Positions 22,559 through 33,135 of a stretch of DNA of 64,000 nt are shown piece after piece. The first letter of the stretch is position 1. Each line of letters begins with the position of its first letter. The notes beneath the pieces were generated by a model that saw only the letters and a program-made list of their open reading frames with translations, did not search any database and was not told the origin of the DNA. The DNA is from Dipteris shenzhenensis. Lineage: Eukaryota > Polypodiophyta > Polypodiopsida > Gleicheniales. Both the position numbers and the translations under genes were made by a program. Where the stretch lies: assembly GCA_047967505.1 (NCBI GenBank), contig CM106538.1. One strand, 5' to 3'.

Positions 22559-23859
22559 TGTGGGCCAATCCCCATGCGTTTGGTGAGGTGCTCCATCTGT
22601 TCTCGAGGGAGTGCCTTCGTGAAGAGGTCGGACAAGTTGTCGGCGGTCGGGCAGTACATAAGCTCGATCACGTCGTCGATGATGAGCTCTCGAACAAAGT
22701 GGTAATGAACTTCGATGTGCTTGGTCCGTGCATGGTACACTGGATTCTTGGCGATGGCTATGCAACTCTGATTGTCGCACATCAGCACTGTTGCGTCCTC
22801 CTGACACACGTCCATGTCCTCCAGAATCCACCTCAACCACAGTGTCTCACAAGCTGCTGTACACGCGACTCTGTACTCTGCCTCTGTAGATGAAAGGGCC
22901 ACTGTGGGTTGCTTCTTACTCAGCCGAGAGATGGCACCAGATGCAAGTAAAAAACAATACCCTGTTGTCGATCTTCAGGTGTCAGCATCACCCGCCCAAT
23001 CACTATCACAGAACCCACCTAGTTCGATGCCTTTGGTGTAGGTGATCCTATAGGTGCAAGTACCCATTAGATACCTCAGCACCCGTAAACCTGCATCCCA
23101 ATGACTGTATAACGCCTTCTTCAACCTGCAGACCTTTAATGGGGACCCTGGATCTTGAAAGCCCGGTGGCTGCTCCACGTATACCTCCTCCTCCAGGGTT
23201 CCATTAAGGAATGCGGACTTCACGTCCATTTGAAAAATAGGCCACTAGAATTGGGCAGCAAGGGCAATCACTGTCCGCATAGTAACCATGCGGGCTGTGG
23301 GAGCAAAAGTTGCATCAAAATCCATGCCTTCAGTGTGAGCAAAACCTTTGACCACTGACCTTGCTTTATACTTATCCAAGCTGCCGTCTGATTTGTATTT
23401 AAGTTTGTATACCCACTGCCAATGACTTTCCGTCATGGGGGCCTGGCCACTAAGTCCCAGGTATTGTTCTTCAGGATAGCATCCATATGGCTCTACCTGC
23501 ATGGCAGCCTGCCATTCTGGATTGTCCTTCGCCTCCTCGAAGGTCCTTGGCTCGTCAAGCTGAGCCACCAACGCAAAATTCAGATGGGATCTTTTGAAGA
23601 CGTTAGGACCGACGCAATCCGAAACTGCTACTCTCAGGTAATTCGGTGACCCGAGACTCTTCCAATGTCCTTAGGTACCATTGGGGCAACCTTTTCTGCT
23701 TCTCAGTGGGAGGAGGAACTGGAACTGCTTCTGGAACATCCTGCTCTTCCTCAGTATCTTATGGAACATCAGCTTCTGATTTTGCCACCTTTTGGATGGT
23801 CAACCTGGGGCGGAATGGGTTCGGGGGTTAAACAATCTCCTCCTCCTCAATCTGAGGCT
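22539..23859 (-). pseudogene. Outer copia element, 3' part (RT remnant and RNase H)
   Basis: On the minus strand, 23859-23570 is the linker between integrase and RT. 23571-23245 gives RT fingers (WVYKLKYKSDGSLDKYKA) and 23229-23100 gives [20 protein letters not shown]. The RT then jumps from RLKKALY straight to [13 protein letters not shown], so the catalytic YVDD segment is deleted. RNase H follows and ends at 22552 (ALSSTEAEYR, RTKHIEVHYHFVRE, LFTKALPREQME). A TGA follows AGDADT. The piece starts at 23859 against an inverted plus-strand element, and I read it as the continuation of 33136-36000. Confidence 0.85.
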
Positions 23860-24940
23860 GCCGGAGGACATTGTGGACAAAAGAGGTGAAGTTTTAGTTG
23901 AAGCAGATGTGGATGAACTCAGTGCATGGGAGGAGAGGGATGCTCAAGCCTTAGCAATGCTTATTGGCACGACAGTAGATGCTGTGATTCCTCATATCCA
24001 GTTGGCAAAGACGTCTTCGGAGGCGTGGGCCATTCTGAAGGAGCTGTATGAAACCGATAATACAGCCCGTATCATTACTCTTCAGCATCAGCTTTATAAT
24101 CTTGATATGAATGAGGGTGATAGTGTGCATGATCATCTGACAAAGGTGAAAGTCGTGCGGGACCAGCTCGCAGCGGTTGGTCAAAAGGTGGACTCGAGTC
24201 AATTGGCGTTGCTCACACTCCACAAGTTGCCACGGAGTTTCAAAAGTTTTGTGACTACGGTCACTGCGGGTCAACGGACTAAGCCAATCACCTTTGAGGA
24301 ACTTGGCCCACTCCTGCTTCAGGAGGAGGCTCGAGAGAAACTCTTTACGCAAACCGACGAGAAGGCATTAGTGGCCAAAGACAAGCCTGGAAAAGGCAAG
24401 CCAAAGGAGTCCAAGAAGTCAGAGGACACTGACCGCAAGAAGAAAATGAAGTGCTATTACTATGAAAAGCTTGGCCACTCCGCCAAAGAATGCCGAAAGA
24501 AGAAGGCAAATCAGAAGCGGAAGAGAGAAGCCAAGAACAAAGAAGAGCCTAAGAATGATTCTGCCAATGTGACGACTGGACAGTTGTTTTTAATCAGTGA
24601 ACATTGTTCAGCATATGCAGTCAGTGAAGGTAAAAAGGGTTGGTATGTTGACAGCGGTGCTTCCAAGCACATGTCTATCAGAAGGACTTTGTTCAAAACC
24701 ATGGAAAGTACACACCCGGATTCCAAAGTTTCTGTCAGGGATAGCCGGACGTGTCCTGTGAAGGGCATCGGTAGCATTCCTTTCATTACAACCACGGGTG
24801 AGGAGAAGGATATCTCTGGAGTACTTTATGTACCCAACCTTTGCAAGAATCTACTGTCTGTAAGTCAGATGGACAAAAACAACATGGCAGTTCTCTTTCA
24901 AGATGGCAAGGTCACTGTGACATCCAAAGCAAATGGATAG
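23860..24940 (+). pseudogene. Middle copia element: gag and protease, 5'-truncated
   Basis: The plus strand enters gag in mid-domain (EDIVDKRGEVLVEADVDELS), with no LTR, leader or start codon. It continues through HLTKVKVVRDQLAAVGQKVD and a zinc knuckle reading CYYYEKLGHSAKEC, in which the second Cys is Tyr. The protease active-site block is WYVDSGASKHMS. A TAG at 24938-24940 ends the frame where the sister copies have CAG. Downstream neighbours are the integrase pieces on the same strand. The frame's first codons from 23792 belong to the inverted neighbour, not to this element. Confidence 0.9.
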
Positions 24941-26043
24941 ATGGTGGCTCAAGGAGTTGAAGAGAACGGACTGTACCGCCTCAGTGCAATGTTGGTTCAT
25001 GAAGACAATGGAAAGTCCAAACTTTGGCATGAGCGCTTCGGTCATGTCAGCTATGGAATCTTGGCTGAAATGTCAAAGTCGAAGATGGTGGATGGACTTC
25101 CACCAATTACAGGCAAGGATGATGTCTGTAGGGCTTGTCTAGAAGGCAAGCAGCACAGGGATAAGTTCCCACAAGCGGCCTCGTTTCGGGCCAGCAAACC
25201 ACTTGAGTTGGTTCACGCCGACATTTGTGGCCCAATGTCTACAGCATTGTGGGCAGGATCCAGGTACTCACTTCTCTTTGTGGATGATTTCAGTAAAATG
25301 ACCTGGGTATATTGTTTGGCTAAAAAAGTCTCAGGCTTTCGAGAAGTTCAAGGACTGGAAGCCCAGAGTTGAAAAGGAGACATGGGAGGATGTCAAGACA
25401 TTCCGCACAGACAGGGGGGAGAATTCACCTCAAATGAGTTCAACACATTTTGTCGCAAGCATGGGATCAAGCAACAACTCACCACAGCACATACTTCTCA
25501 GCAAAACGGGGTAGCCGAGAGGAAGCATAGAACCACCACAGAGACACGGCTTGCTATGCTCCGAGGGAGGAACCTTTCTAAAGCCTATTGGAGTGAAGCT
25601 ATCAATACATCCGTACACATTCTCAACAGGACCAAGACGAAGGTCATCAAGGACAAGACTCCATATGAGGCATTTTATGGTAAGAAGCCCTCTATCGCTC
25701 ATCTTCGCATTTTTGATTCTAACGCATGGGTGCATGCGCACAAGGAAGACAGAGGACCAAGCTCGATTCCCGGAGCAGAAAATGTATCTTTGTTGGATAT
25801 AGCGAAGAATCCAAGGCCTATCGACTCTTCGACCCAGTAAAGAAGCAAATCCTTATCAAGGGAGGAGCCTCAGATTGAGGAGGAGGAGATTGTTCAACCC
25901 CCCGAACCCACCCCGCCCCAGGTTGACCATCCACTAGGTGGCAAAATCAGAAGCTGATGTTCCACAAGATACTCAGGAAGAGCAGGATGTTCCAGAAGCA
26001 GTTCCAGTTCCTCCTCCCACAGAGAAGCAGAAAAGGTTGCCCC
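24941..26043 (+). pseudogene. Middle copia element: integrase and linker, frameshifted
   Basis: 24941-25372 carries the integrase zinc domain (LWHERFGHVSYG and CRACLEGKQH) and the first catalytic Asp (HADICGPM). A frameshift near 25330 separates it from 25382-25840, which holds the GGEFTSNEFNTF block and HTSQQNGVAERKHRTT. Past 25760 the frame is shifted again, and a deletion removes part of the ISRDVVFAEKEP region. The sequence is cut at 26043 by the inner element and resumes at 31704. Confidence 0.85.
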
Positions 26044-26739
26044 TGTTAGAAAATAGGAGGGAATGAATCACTCAAACCTCCACCCAAGATCTCTCCCACT
26101 CTTCTTGACACTCAACTCAGATAACTGATCACAGATGCAATAAACACTCACTCAGAGATAACTAAAACGGAGAGAGAGAAAGAGTATATTCATCCACCGA
26201 ATGGTGGGCAGAAACTGGCTCCAAGGGAGTAATACAAAACTCAGCCAAGTGCTGAGGAGAACTGATGGAACTCTCTCTGTCAGACTGAACCAGCTCTGAG
26301 TGCAGAGCACAGCCTAGGAAGGAGGCTTTCTGTCCTGCACTGGATGCTGGAATGAAGGAAGGAGTGGGCCTTTTATAGGCACTGCCCAGGCCCTCTGGAT
26401 TGGCCGACCAGCAGGATCGGTCCCCTGTCTGGTGGCCGACCAGACTGTTCTGGAAATCCGACCAGGGTCGGCCCTGGTCGGTGGCCCTGGTTGGGCCGAC
26501 TGGCCCTGCCATAGGCCCATATAAAAGGGTGCCCTGTGCAGCCAGTCCATAGGACTGTTGACGCCTTCAAGGGAGGCACAGGGCCCCCCTATTTCTCTGC
26601 TGTTGCAGGCAGCAACCAGTCCGTGTGCTGGTTGCCTATGATGTCAGCCTGGGTCTCTCTTTCCCAGCCCTCCTACCTCTCACTGCCCCTTGTCCCCTCA
26701 AAACGGGGGCTCACAGGTGGGCACAGTGAGTCTCTAACA
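26044..26739 (-). repeat. 3' LTR of inner copia element
   Basis: 696 bp. Ends TGTTAGAAAATAGG and GTGAGTCTCTAACA. A minus-strand TATA box (revcomp CCTTTTATAGG near 26370) marks the U3 promoter. It differs from the 5' LTR by a short indel (the 5' copy has an extra piece near 31148-31175 with GACATCGTTTGTCGAAACGA) and scattered substitutions. Confidence 0.95.
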
Positions 26740-26752
26740 CCCCCCCTCAATG

Positions 26753-27400
26753 TCACAACTGTGGGCCAATCCCCATGCGTTTGATGAGGTGCTCCATCTG
26801 TTCTCGAGGGAGTGCCTTCGTGAAGAGGTCGAACAAGTTGTCGGCGGTCGGGCAGTAGATAAGCTCGATCACGTTGTCGATGATGACCTCTCGAACAAAG
26901 TGGTAATGAACTTCGATGTGCTTGGTCCGCGCATGGTACACTGGATTCTTGGCAATAGCTATGCAACTCTGATTGTCGCACATCAGCACTGTCGCATCCT
27001 CCTGACACACGTCCATGTCCTCCAGAATCCACCTCAACCACAGTGTCTCACAAGCTGCTGTACACGCGGCTCTGTACTCTGCCTCTGTAGATGAAAGGGC
27101 CACTGTGGGTTGCTTCTTACTTAGCCAAGAGATGGCACCAGATGCAAGTAGGAAACAATACCCTGTTGTCGATCTTCTGGTGTCAGCATCACCCGCCCAA
27201 ACACTATCACAGAACCCGCCTAATTCAATGCCTTTGGTGTAGGTGATCCCATAGGTGCAAGTACCCTTCAGATACCTCAGCACCCGTAAACCTGCATCCC
27301 AATGACTCTTCCTGGGAGAAGCAGAGAACTGGCATAATAGCCCAACTGCATAACAAATATCTGGTCGAGTATTGGTAAGGTAAAGCAAACTTCCTATCAA
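26753..27400 (-). pseudogene. Inner copia RNase H
   Basis: The minus strand reads [50 protein letters not shown], then RTKHIEVHYHFVRE and stops after GIGPQL. This is a full copia RNase H with the first Asp (CDS-x-W-A-G-D) and Glu present. The normal CDSDWAG reads CDSVWAG, so one conserved Asp is Val. It is in a different frame from the upstream RT piece. Confidence 0.9.
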
Positions 27401-27563
27401 TCGTCAATACAAGGGAGTATCAACCGGCTGAGATGTGTCGTGCACACTTAGCTTAAGCCCGACCTCCATGGGAGTGCTGTTCTGCAATCCTCCATTTGAA
27501 ATCTCTTCAGAAGTTCTCTGCAATATTTCTCCTGTGAGATGAAGATCCTGTCTTTGGCCTGCT

Positions 27564-28926
27564 TTACTTCAATCCCAAGGAAGTAATGTAATAACCCAAG
27601 GCATTCATCTCAAACTCAGACATGAGTAGCTCCTTGACCTGTGAAATCTTCTTGACATGATCACCTGTCAAGATAAGATCATCAACATAGAGGATGAGTA
27701 CCAGTCGCAATCCCTTCTCAATGAACAAGTAAAGGTTTGCCTCAGAAGGACTCCGATTGAGCCCTATCTTCTGAAAGAATATATCAATCCTTTGGTACCA
27801 AGCTCTGGGGGCCTGTTTCAGCCCGTATAACGCCTTCTTCAACCTGCAGACCTTTAATGGGGACCCTGGATCTTGAAAGCCCGGTGGCTGCTCCACGTAT
27901 ACCTCCTCCTCCAGGGTTCCATTAAGGAATGCGGACTTCACGTCCATTTGGAAAAAAAGGCCACTGGAATTGGGCAGCAAGAGCAATCACTGTCCGGATA
28001 GTAACCATGCAGGCTGTGGGAGAAAAAGTTGCATCAAAATCCATGCCTTCAGTTTGAGCAAAACCTTTCACCACTAACCTTGCTTTATACTTATCCAAGC
28101 TGCCGTCTGATTTGTATTTAAGTTTGTATACCCACTTAGTGCCGATGACTTTCCCTCGCAGACGCCTGGCCACTAAGTCCCATGTATTGTTCTTCAGGAT
28201 AGCATCCATCTCTGCCTTCATGGCAACCTGCCATTCTGGATTGTCCTTCGCCTCCTCGAAGGTCCTTGGCTCATCAAGCTGAGCCACCAACGCAAAATTC
28301 ACGGCTGGGGTCTTTTGAAGACGTTGAGACCGCCGCAATCCGGAACTGCTACTCTCAGGTAATGTGGTGACCCGAGACTCTTCCAATGTCCGTAGGTACC
28401 ATTGGGGCAACCTTTTCTGCTTCTCTGTGGGAGGAGGAACGGGAACTTCTTCTGGAACATCCTGCTCTTCCTGAGTATCTTGTGGAACATCAGCTTCTGA
28501 TTTTGCCACCTCTTGGATGGTCAACCTGGGACGGGGTGGGTTCAGGGGTTGAACAATCTCCTCCTCCTCAATCCGAGGCTCCTCCTGGGGTTCAGGTTCC
28601 TTTTCCGCGAAGACAACATCCCGACTGATAAGGATTTGCTTCTTTACTGGGTCGAAGAGGTGGTAGGCCTTGGATTCTTGACTATACCCAACAAAGATAC
28701 ATTTTCTGCTCCGGGAATCAAGCTTGGTCCTGTCTTCCTTGTGCACATGCACCCATGCGTTAGAACCAAAAATGCGAAGATAAGTGATAGAGGGCTTCTT
28801 ACCATAAAATGCCTCATATGAAGTCTTGTCCTTGACGGCCTTCGTCTTGGTCCGGTTGAGAATGTGTACGGCTGTATTGATAGCTTCACTCCAATAGGCT
28901 TTAGAAAGGTTCCTCCCTCGGAGCAT
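27564..28926 (-). pseudogene. Inner copia integrase C-terminus, linker and RT
   Basis: 28926-27922 starts MLRGRNLSKAYWSEAINTAV, includes GKKPSITYLRIFGSNAWVH, an acidic/Pro-rich linker, LDEPRTFEEAKDNPEWQVAM and RT fingers KVIGTKWVYKLKYKSDGSLD. The frame shifts near 27950. 27986-27564 then carries [33 protein letters not shown] and the catalytic [12 protein letters not shown]. This is the only copy in the nest that keeps the RT active site. It ends in a frame break before RNase H. Confidence 0.9.
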
Positions 28927-28967
28927 AGCAAGCCCTGTCTTTGTGGTGGTTCTATGCTTCCTCTCGG

Positions 28968-29912
28968 CTACCCCGTTTTGTTGAGAAGTATGTGCCGTGG
29001 TGAGTTGTCGCTTGATCCCATGCTTGCGACAAAATGTGTTGAACTCATTTGAGGTGAATTCTCCCCCTCTGTCTGTGCAGAATGTATTGACATCCTCCCC
29101 TGTCTCCTTTCAACTCTGGCCTTCCAGTCTTTTAATTTCTCGAAATCCTGAGACTTTTTAGCCAAAAAATATACCCAGGTCATTCTACTGAAATCATCCA
29201 CAAAGAGAAGTAAGTACCTGGATCCTGCCCACGATGCTGTAGACATTGGACCACAAATGTCGGCATAAACCAACTCAAGTGGTTTGCTGGCCCGAAACGA
29301 GGCCTCTTGTGGGAACTTATCCCTGTGCTGCTTGCCTTCTAGACAAGCCCTACAGACATCATCCTTGCCTGTAATTGGTGGAAGTCCATCCACCATCTTC
29401 GACTTTGACATTTCAGCCAAGATTCCATAGCTGACATGAACGAAGCGCTCATGCCAAAGTTTGGACTTTCCGTTGTCTTCATGAATCAACATTGCACTAA
29501 GACGGTACAGTCCATTCTCTTCAACGCCTTGAGCCACCATCTGCCCATTTCCTTTGGATGTCACGGTGACCTTGCCATCTTGAAAGAGAACTGCCATGTT
29601 GTTTTTGTCCATTTGACTTACAGACAGTAAATTCTTGCAAAGGTTGGGTACATAAAGTACTCCAGAGATATCCTTCTCCTCACCCGCCGTTGTAATGAAA
29701 GGAATGCTACCAATGCCATTCACAGGACATGTCCGGCTATCCCCGACAGAAACTTTGGAATCCGGGTGTGTACTTTCCATGGTTTTGAACCAAGTCCTTC
29801 TGTTGGACATGTGCTTGGAAGCACCGCTGTCAACATACCAACCCTCTTTACCTTCACTGACTGCATATGCTGAGCAATGTTCACTGACTAAAAATAACTG
29901 TCCAGTCATCAC
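28968..29912 (-). pseudogene. Inner copia protease and integrase N-terminal half
   Basis: The minus strand carries protease DSGASKHMSNRR, the integrase zinc domain (HERFVHVSYG; CRACLEGKQH) and ADICGPMSTASWAGSRYLLL with the catalytic Asp. A frameshift near 29110 corrupts the second catalytic region, where DRGGEF should be read. The His of the zinc domain is in an altered context (F-V-H for F-G-H in the sister copies). Confidence 0.9.
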
Positions 29913-29984
29913 ATAGGCAGAATCATTCTTAGGCTCTTCTTTGTTCTTGGCTTCTCTCTTCCGCTTTTGATCCGCCGCCTTCTT

Positions 29985-30793
29985 TCAGCATTCTTTGGCG
30001 GAGTGGCCAAGCTTTTCATAGTAAAAGCACTTCATTTTCTTCTTGCGTTCAGCGTCCTCTAACTTCTTGGAATCCTTTGGCTTGCCTTTTCCAGGCTTGT
30101 CTTTGGCCACTAATGCCTTCTCGTCAGTTTGCGTAAAGAGTTTCTCTCGAGCCTCCTCCTGAAGCAGGAGTGGACCAAGCTCCTCAAAGGTGATTGGCTT
30201 AGTCCGTTGACCCGCAGTGACTGTAGTGACAAAACTTTTGAAACTCTGTGGCAACTTGTGGAGTCCACCTTCTGACCAACCGCTGCGAGCTGGTCCCGCA
30301 CAACTTTCACCTTTGTCAAATGATCATGCACACTATCACCCTCATTCATATCAAGATTATAAAGCTGATGCTGAAGTGTAATGATACGAGCTCTATTATC
30401 GGTTTCATACAGCTCCTTCAGTATGGCCCACGCCTCTGAAGACGTCTCTGCCAACTGGATATGAGGAATCACAGCATCTACTGTCGTGCCAATAAGCATT
30501 GCTAAGGCTTGAGCATCCCTCTCCTCCCATGCAAAGAGTTCATCCGCATCTGCTTCAACTAAAACTTCACCTCTTTTGTCCACAAGGTCCTCCGGCTTCT
30601 CTTCGGTCCCATTCACAATCTTCCACAACCTCCGTGCCAACAGATGGCTTCGGATCTTGACTTTCCAGATTGGATAGTTCGTCCCATCGAGCTTTCCAGC
30701 TTCACCGAAATTGGGGATAAATGAAGAAGGAAGATGACTGGAGAAGGAGGAAGGACGAGCAATGGATGTAGAGGCTTCTGAACGCTGATCCAT
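29985..30793 (-). pseudogene. Inner copia gag
   Basis: The likely start is the Met of MDQRSEASTS at 30793, which the sister copy at 35130 shares. The frame continues through FGEAGKLDGTNYPIWKVKIR and the UBN2 domain. About 25 bp are missing near 30265 relative to the sister copies (the D-S-x-Q-L-A-L-L-T-L segment), shifting the frame. The zinc knuckle reads CFYYEKLGHSAKEC with the second Cys changed to Tyr. It is followed by TGA where the middle element has CGA. Confidence 0.9.
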
Positions 30794-30962
30794 CTCGGTG
30801 AATAGCAAAACTGAATAACTGAAACAGAAATAAATGTACTGACATTCTGTGCTAGCCTGAGCTGAAAACAGAATCGCCTTACTGCTGAAAACAGAATCGC
30901 CTTACTGCCAAGGGACTCCTTCCTTCAGAGAGTGCTTTGATGAGGAAGAGTTGAGAGCCTAT

Positions 30963-30975
30963 GGCTCTGATACCA
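30963..30975 (-). promoter_or_regulatory. Primer binding site of inner copia
   Basis: The minus strand reads TGGTATCAGAGCC right after the 5' LTR, complementary to the 3' end of initiator tRNA-Met. Confidence 0.95.
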
Positions 30976-31698
30976 TGTTAGAAAATAGGAGGGAATGAAT
31001 CACTCAAACCTCCACCCAAGATCTTTCCCACTCTTCTTGACACTCAACTCAGATAACTGATCACAGATGCAATAAACACTCACTCAGAGATAACTAAAAC
31101 GGAGAGAGAGAAAGAGTATATTCATCCACCGGATGGTGGGCAGAAACTAGACATCGTTTGTCGAAACGAGGAGGAGGCTCCAAAGGAGTAATACAAAACT
31201 CAGCCAAGTGCTGAGGAGAACTGATGGAACTCTCTCTGTCAGACTGAACCAGCTCTGAGTGCACAGCACACCCTAGGAAGGAGGCTTTCTGTCCTGCACT
31301 GGATGCTGGAATGAAGGAAGGAGTGGGCCTTTTATAGGCACTGCCCAGGCCCTCTGGATTGGCCGACCAGCAGGGTCAGTCCCCTGTCTGGTGGCCGACC
31401 AGACTGTTCTGGAAATCCGACCAGGGTCGGCCCTGGTCGGTGGCCCTGGTTGGGCCGACTGGCCCTGCCACAGGCCCCTATAAAAGGGTGCCCTGTGCAG
31501 CCAGTCCATAGGACTGTTGACGCCTTTAAGGGAGGCACAGGGCCCCCCTGTTTCTCTGCTGTTGCAGGCAGCAACCAGCCCGTGTGCTGGTTGCCTATGA
31601 TGTCAGCCTGGGTCTCTCTTTCCCAGCCCTCCTACCTCTCACTGCCCCTTATCCCCTCAAAACGGGGGCTCACAGGTGGGTACAGTGAGTCTCTAACA
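30976..31698 (-). repeat. 5' LTR of inner copia element
   Basis: 723 bp, with TG...CA ends matching the 3' LTR. The TATA box lies in revcomp near 31330. The following GCCCC is the target duplication. Confidence 0.95.
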
Positions 31699-31703
31699 GC
31701 CCC

Positions 31704-32400
31704 AATGGTACCTACGGACATTGGAAGAGTCCCGGGTCACTGAATTACCTGAGAGTAGCAGTTCCGGATTGCGTCGGTCCCAACGTCTTCAAAAGACCCC
31801 ATCCGTGAATTTTGCGTTGGTGGCTCAGCTTGATGAGCCAAGGACCTTCAAGGAGGCGAAGGACAATCCAGAATGGCAGGCTGCCATGCAGGCAGAGATG
31901 GATGCTATCCTAAAGGCATCAAACTAGGCTGATTCTGTGACAGTGATTGGGCGGGTGATGCTGACACCAGAAGATCGACAACAGGGTATTGTTTCTTACT
32001 GGTGCCATCTCTTGGCTGAGTAAGAAGCAACCCACAGTGGCCCTTTCATCTACAGAGGCAGAGTACAGAGCCGCGTGTACAGCAACTTGTGAGACACTGT
32101 GGTTGAGGTGGTTTCTGGAGGACATGGACGTGTGTCAGGAGGACGCAACAGTGCTGATGTGCGACAATCAGAGTTCCATAGCCATTGCCAAGAATCCAGT
32201 GTACCATGCGCGGACCAAGCACATCGAAGTTCATTACCACTTTGTTCGAGAGCTCATCATCGACGATGTGATCAAGCTTATCTACTGCCCGACCGCCGAC
32301 AACTTGTCCAACCTCTTCACGACGGCACTCGCTCGAGAACAGATGGAGCACCTCATCAAACACATGAGGATTGGTCCACAGTTGTGACATTGAGGGGGGG
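31704..32400 (+). pseudogene. Middle copia element: linker end and RNase H, RT deleted
   Basis: After the inner insertion the linker resumes as WYLRTLEESR and LRRSQRLQKTPSVNFALVAQ, then AAMQAEMDAIL. It jumps at about 31915 directly to RNase H (KQPTVALSSTEAEYRAACTA, RTKHIEVHYHFVRE), ending at 32387. The entire reverse transcriptase is missing, so this element could not have moved by itself in its present form. The polypurine tract GTTGTGACATTGAGGGGGGG at 32381-32400 abuts the LTR. Confidence 0.9.
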
Positions 32401-33135
32401 TGTTAGAAACTCACTGTGCCCACCTGTGAGCCCCATATTTGAGGGGACAACGGGCAATGAGAGGTAGGAGGGCTGGGAAAGAGAGAGACTCAGGCTGGCA
32501 TCATAGGGAACCAGCACACGGGCTGGTTGCTGCCAGCAACAGCAGAGAAATAGGGGGCCTTGGGCCTCACTTGGAGGCGCCTGCAGCTGCATAGACTGGC
32601 TGCACAGGGCACCCTTAAATAGGGGCCTGTGGCAGGCCAAGTCGGCCCGACCAGGGCCAACCCTGGTCGGATTTCCAGGGCCATCTGGTCGGCCACCAGA
32701 CAGGGTACCGACCCTGCTGGTCGGTCAACCCAAAGGGCCTGGGCAGTGCCTATAAAAGGCCCACTCCTTCAGTCATTCCAGCATCCAGTGCAAGACTGAA
32801 AGCCTTCTTCCAAGGCTGTGCCGTGCACTCAGAGCTGGTTCAGTTTGTGAGAGAGAGTTCCATCAGTTTTCTCCAGCACTTCGCTGAGTTTTGTATTGCT
32901 CCCTTGGAGCCAGTTTCTGCCCACCTTCCGGTGGATGAATATACTCTTTCTCTCTCTCCGTTTTAAGTTATCTCTGAGTGAGTGTTTAATATTCATCTTT
33001 CTCTCTCTCCGTTTAAGTTATCTCTGAGTGAGTGTTTATTGCATCTGTGATCATCTATCTGAGTTGAGTGTGAGGAAGAGTTGGAGAGATCTTGGGTGAA
33101 GGTTTGAGTGATTCATTCCCTCCTATTCTCTAACA
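32401..33135 (+). repeat. 3' LTR of middle copia element
   Basis: 735 bp, from TGTTAGAAACTCACTG to ATTCTCTAACA, plus orientation. TATAAAAG at 32751-32758 is the promoter TATA box. A short duplication (ATTCATCTTTCTCTCTCTCC / TTATCTCTGAGTGAGTGTTT) lies at 32935-33045. The right flank at 33136 is the interior of an inverted copia integrase, with no recognisable target duplication because the left end of the element is lost. Confidence 0.95.

Larger units (their letters stand above)
26044..31698 (-). mobile_element. Inner complete copia element with 5-bp target duplication
   Basis: This 5655-bp element has LTRs at 26044-26739 and 30976-31698, both with TGTTAGA...TCTAACA ends. It has a Met-tRNA primer site at 30963-30975 and a polypurine tract at 26740-26759, all read on the minus strand. 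GCCCC at 26039-26043 and 31699-31703 is the target duplication. Removing the element rejoins the middle copia linker across K-R-L-P-Q-W-Y. Gene order gag-PR-INT-RT-RNase H is typical Ty1/copia. It has several frame breaks (gag deletion near 30265, TGA at 29985, integrase frameshift near 29100, RT/RNase H break at 27400-27564). Because it interrupts another element, it is the youngest insertion in the nest. Confidence 0.95.

Noticed and set aside
22472-22893. Plus-strand and alternative-frame long ORFs across copia RNase H (also 26673-27094, 32046-32467)
   Set aside because: They recur in every copy because they are shadows of the conserved RNase H frame.
26162-26784. Open frames across copia LTRs
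   Set aside because: Repeated in each LTR copy; they cross promoter and terminal sequence and have no domain.
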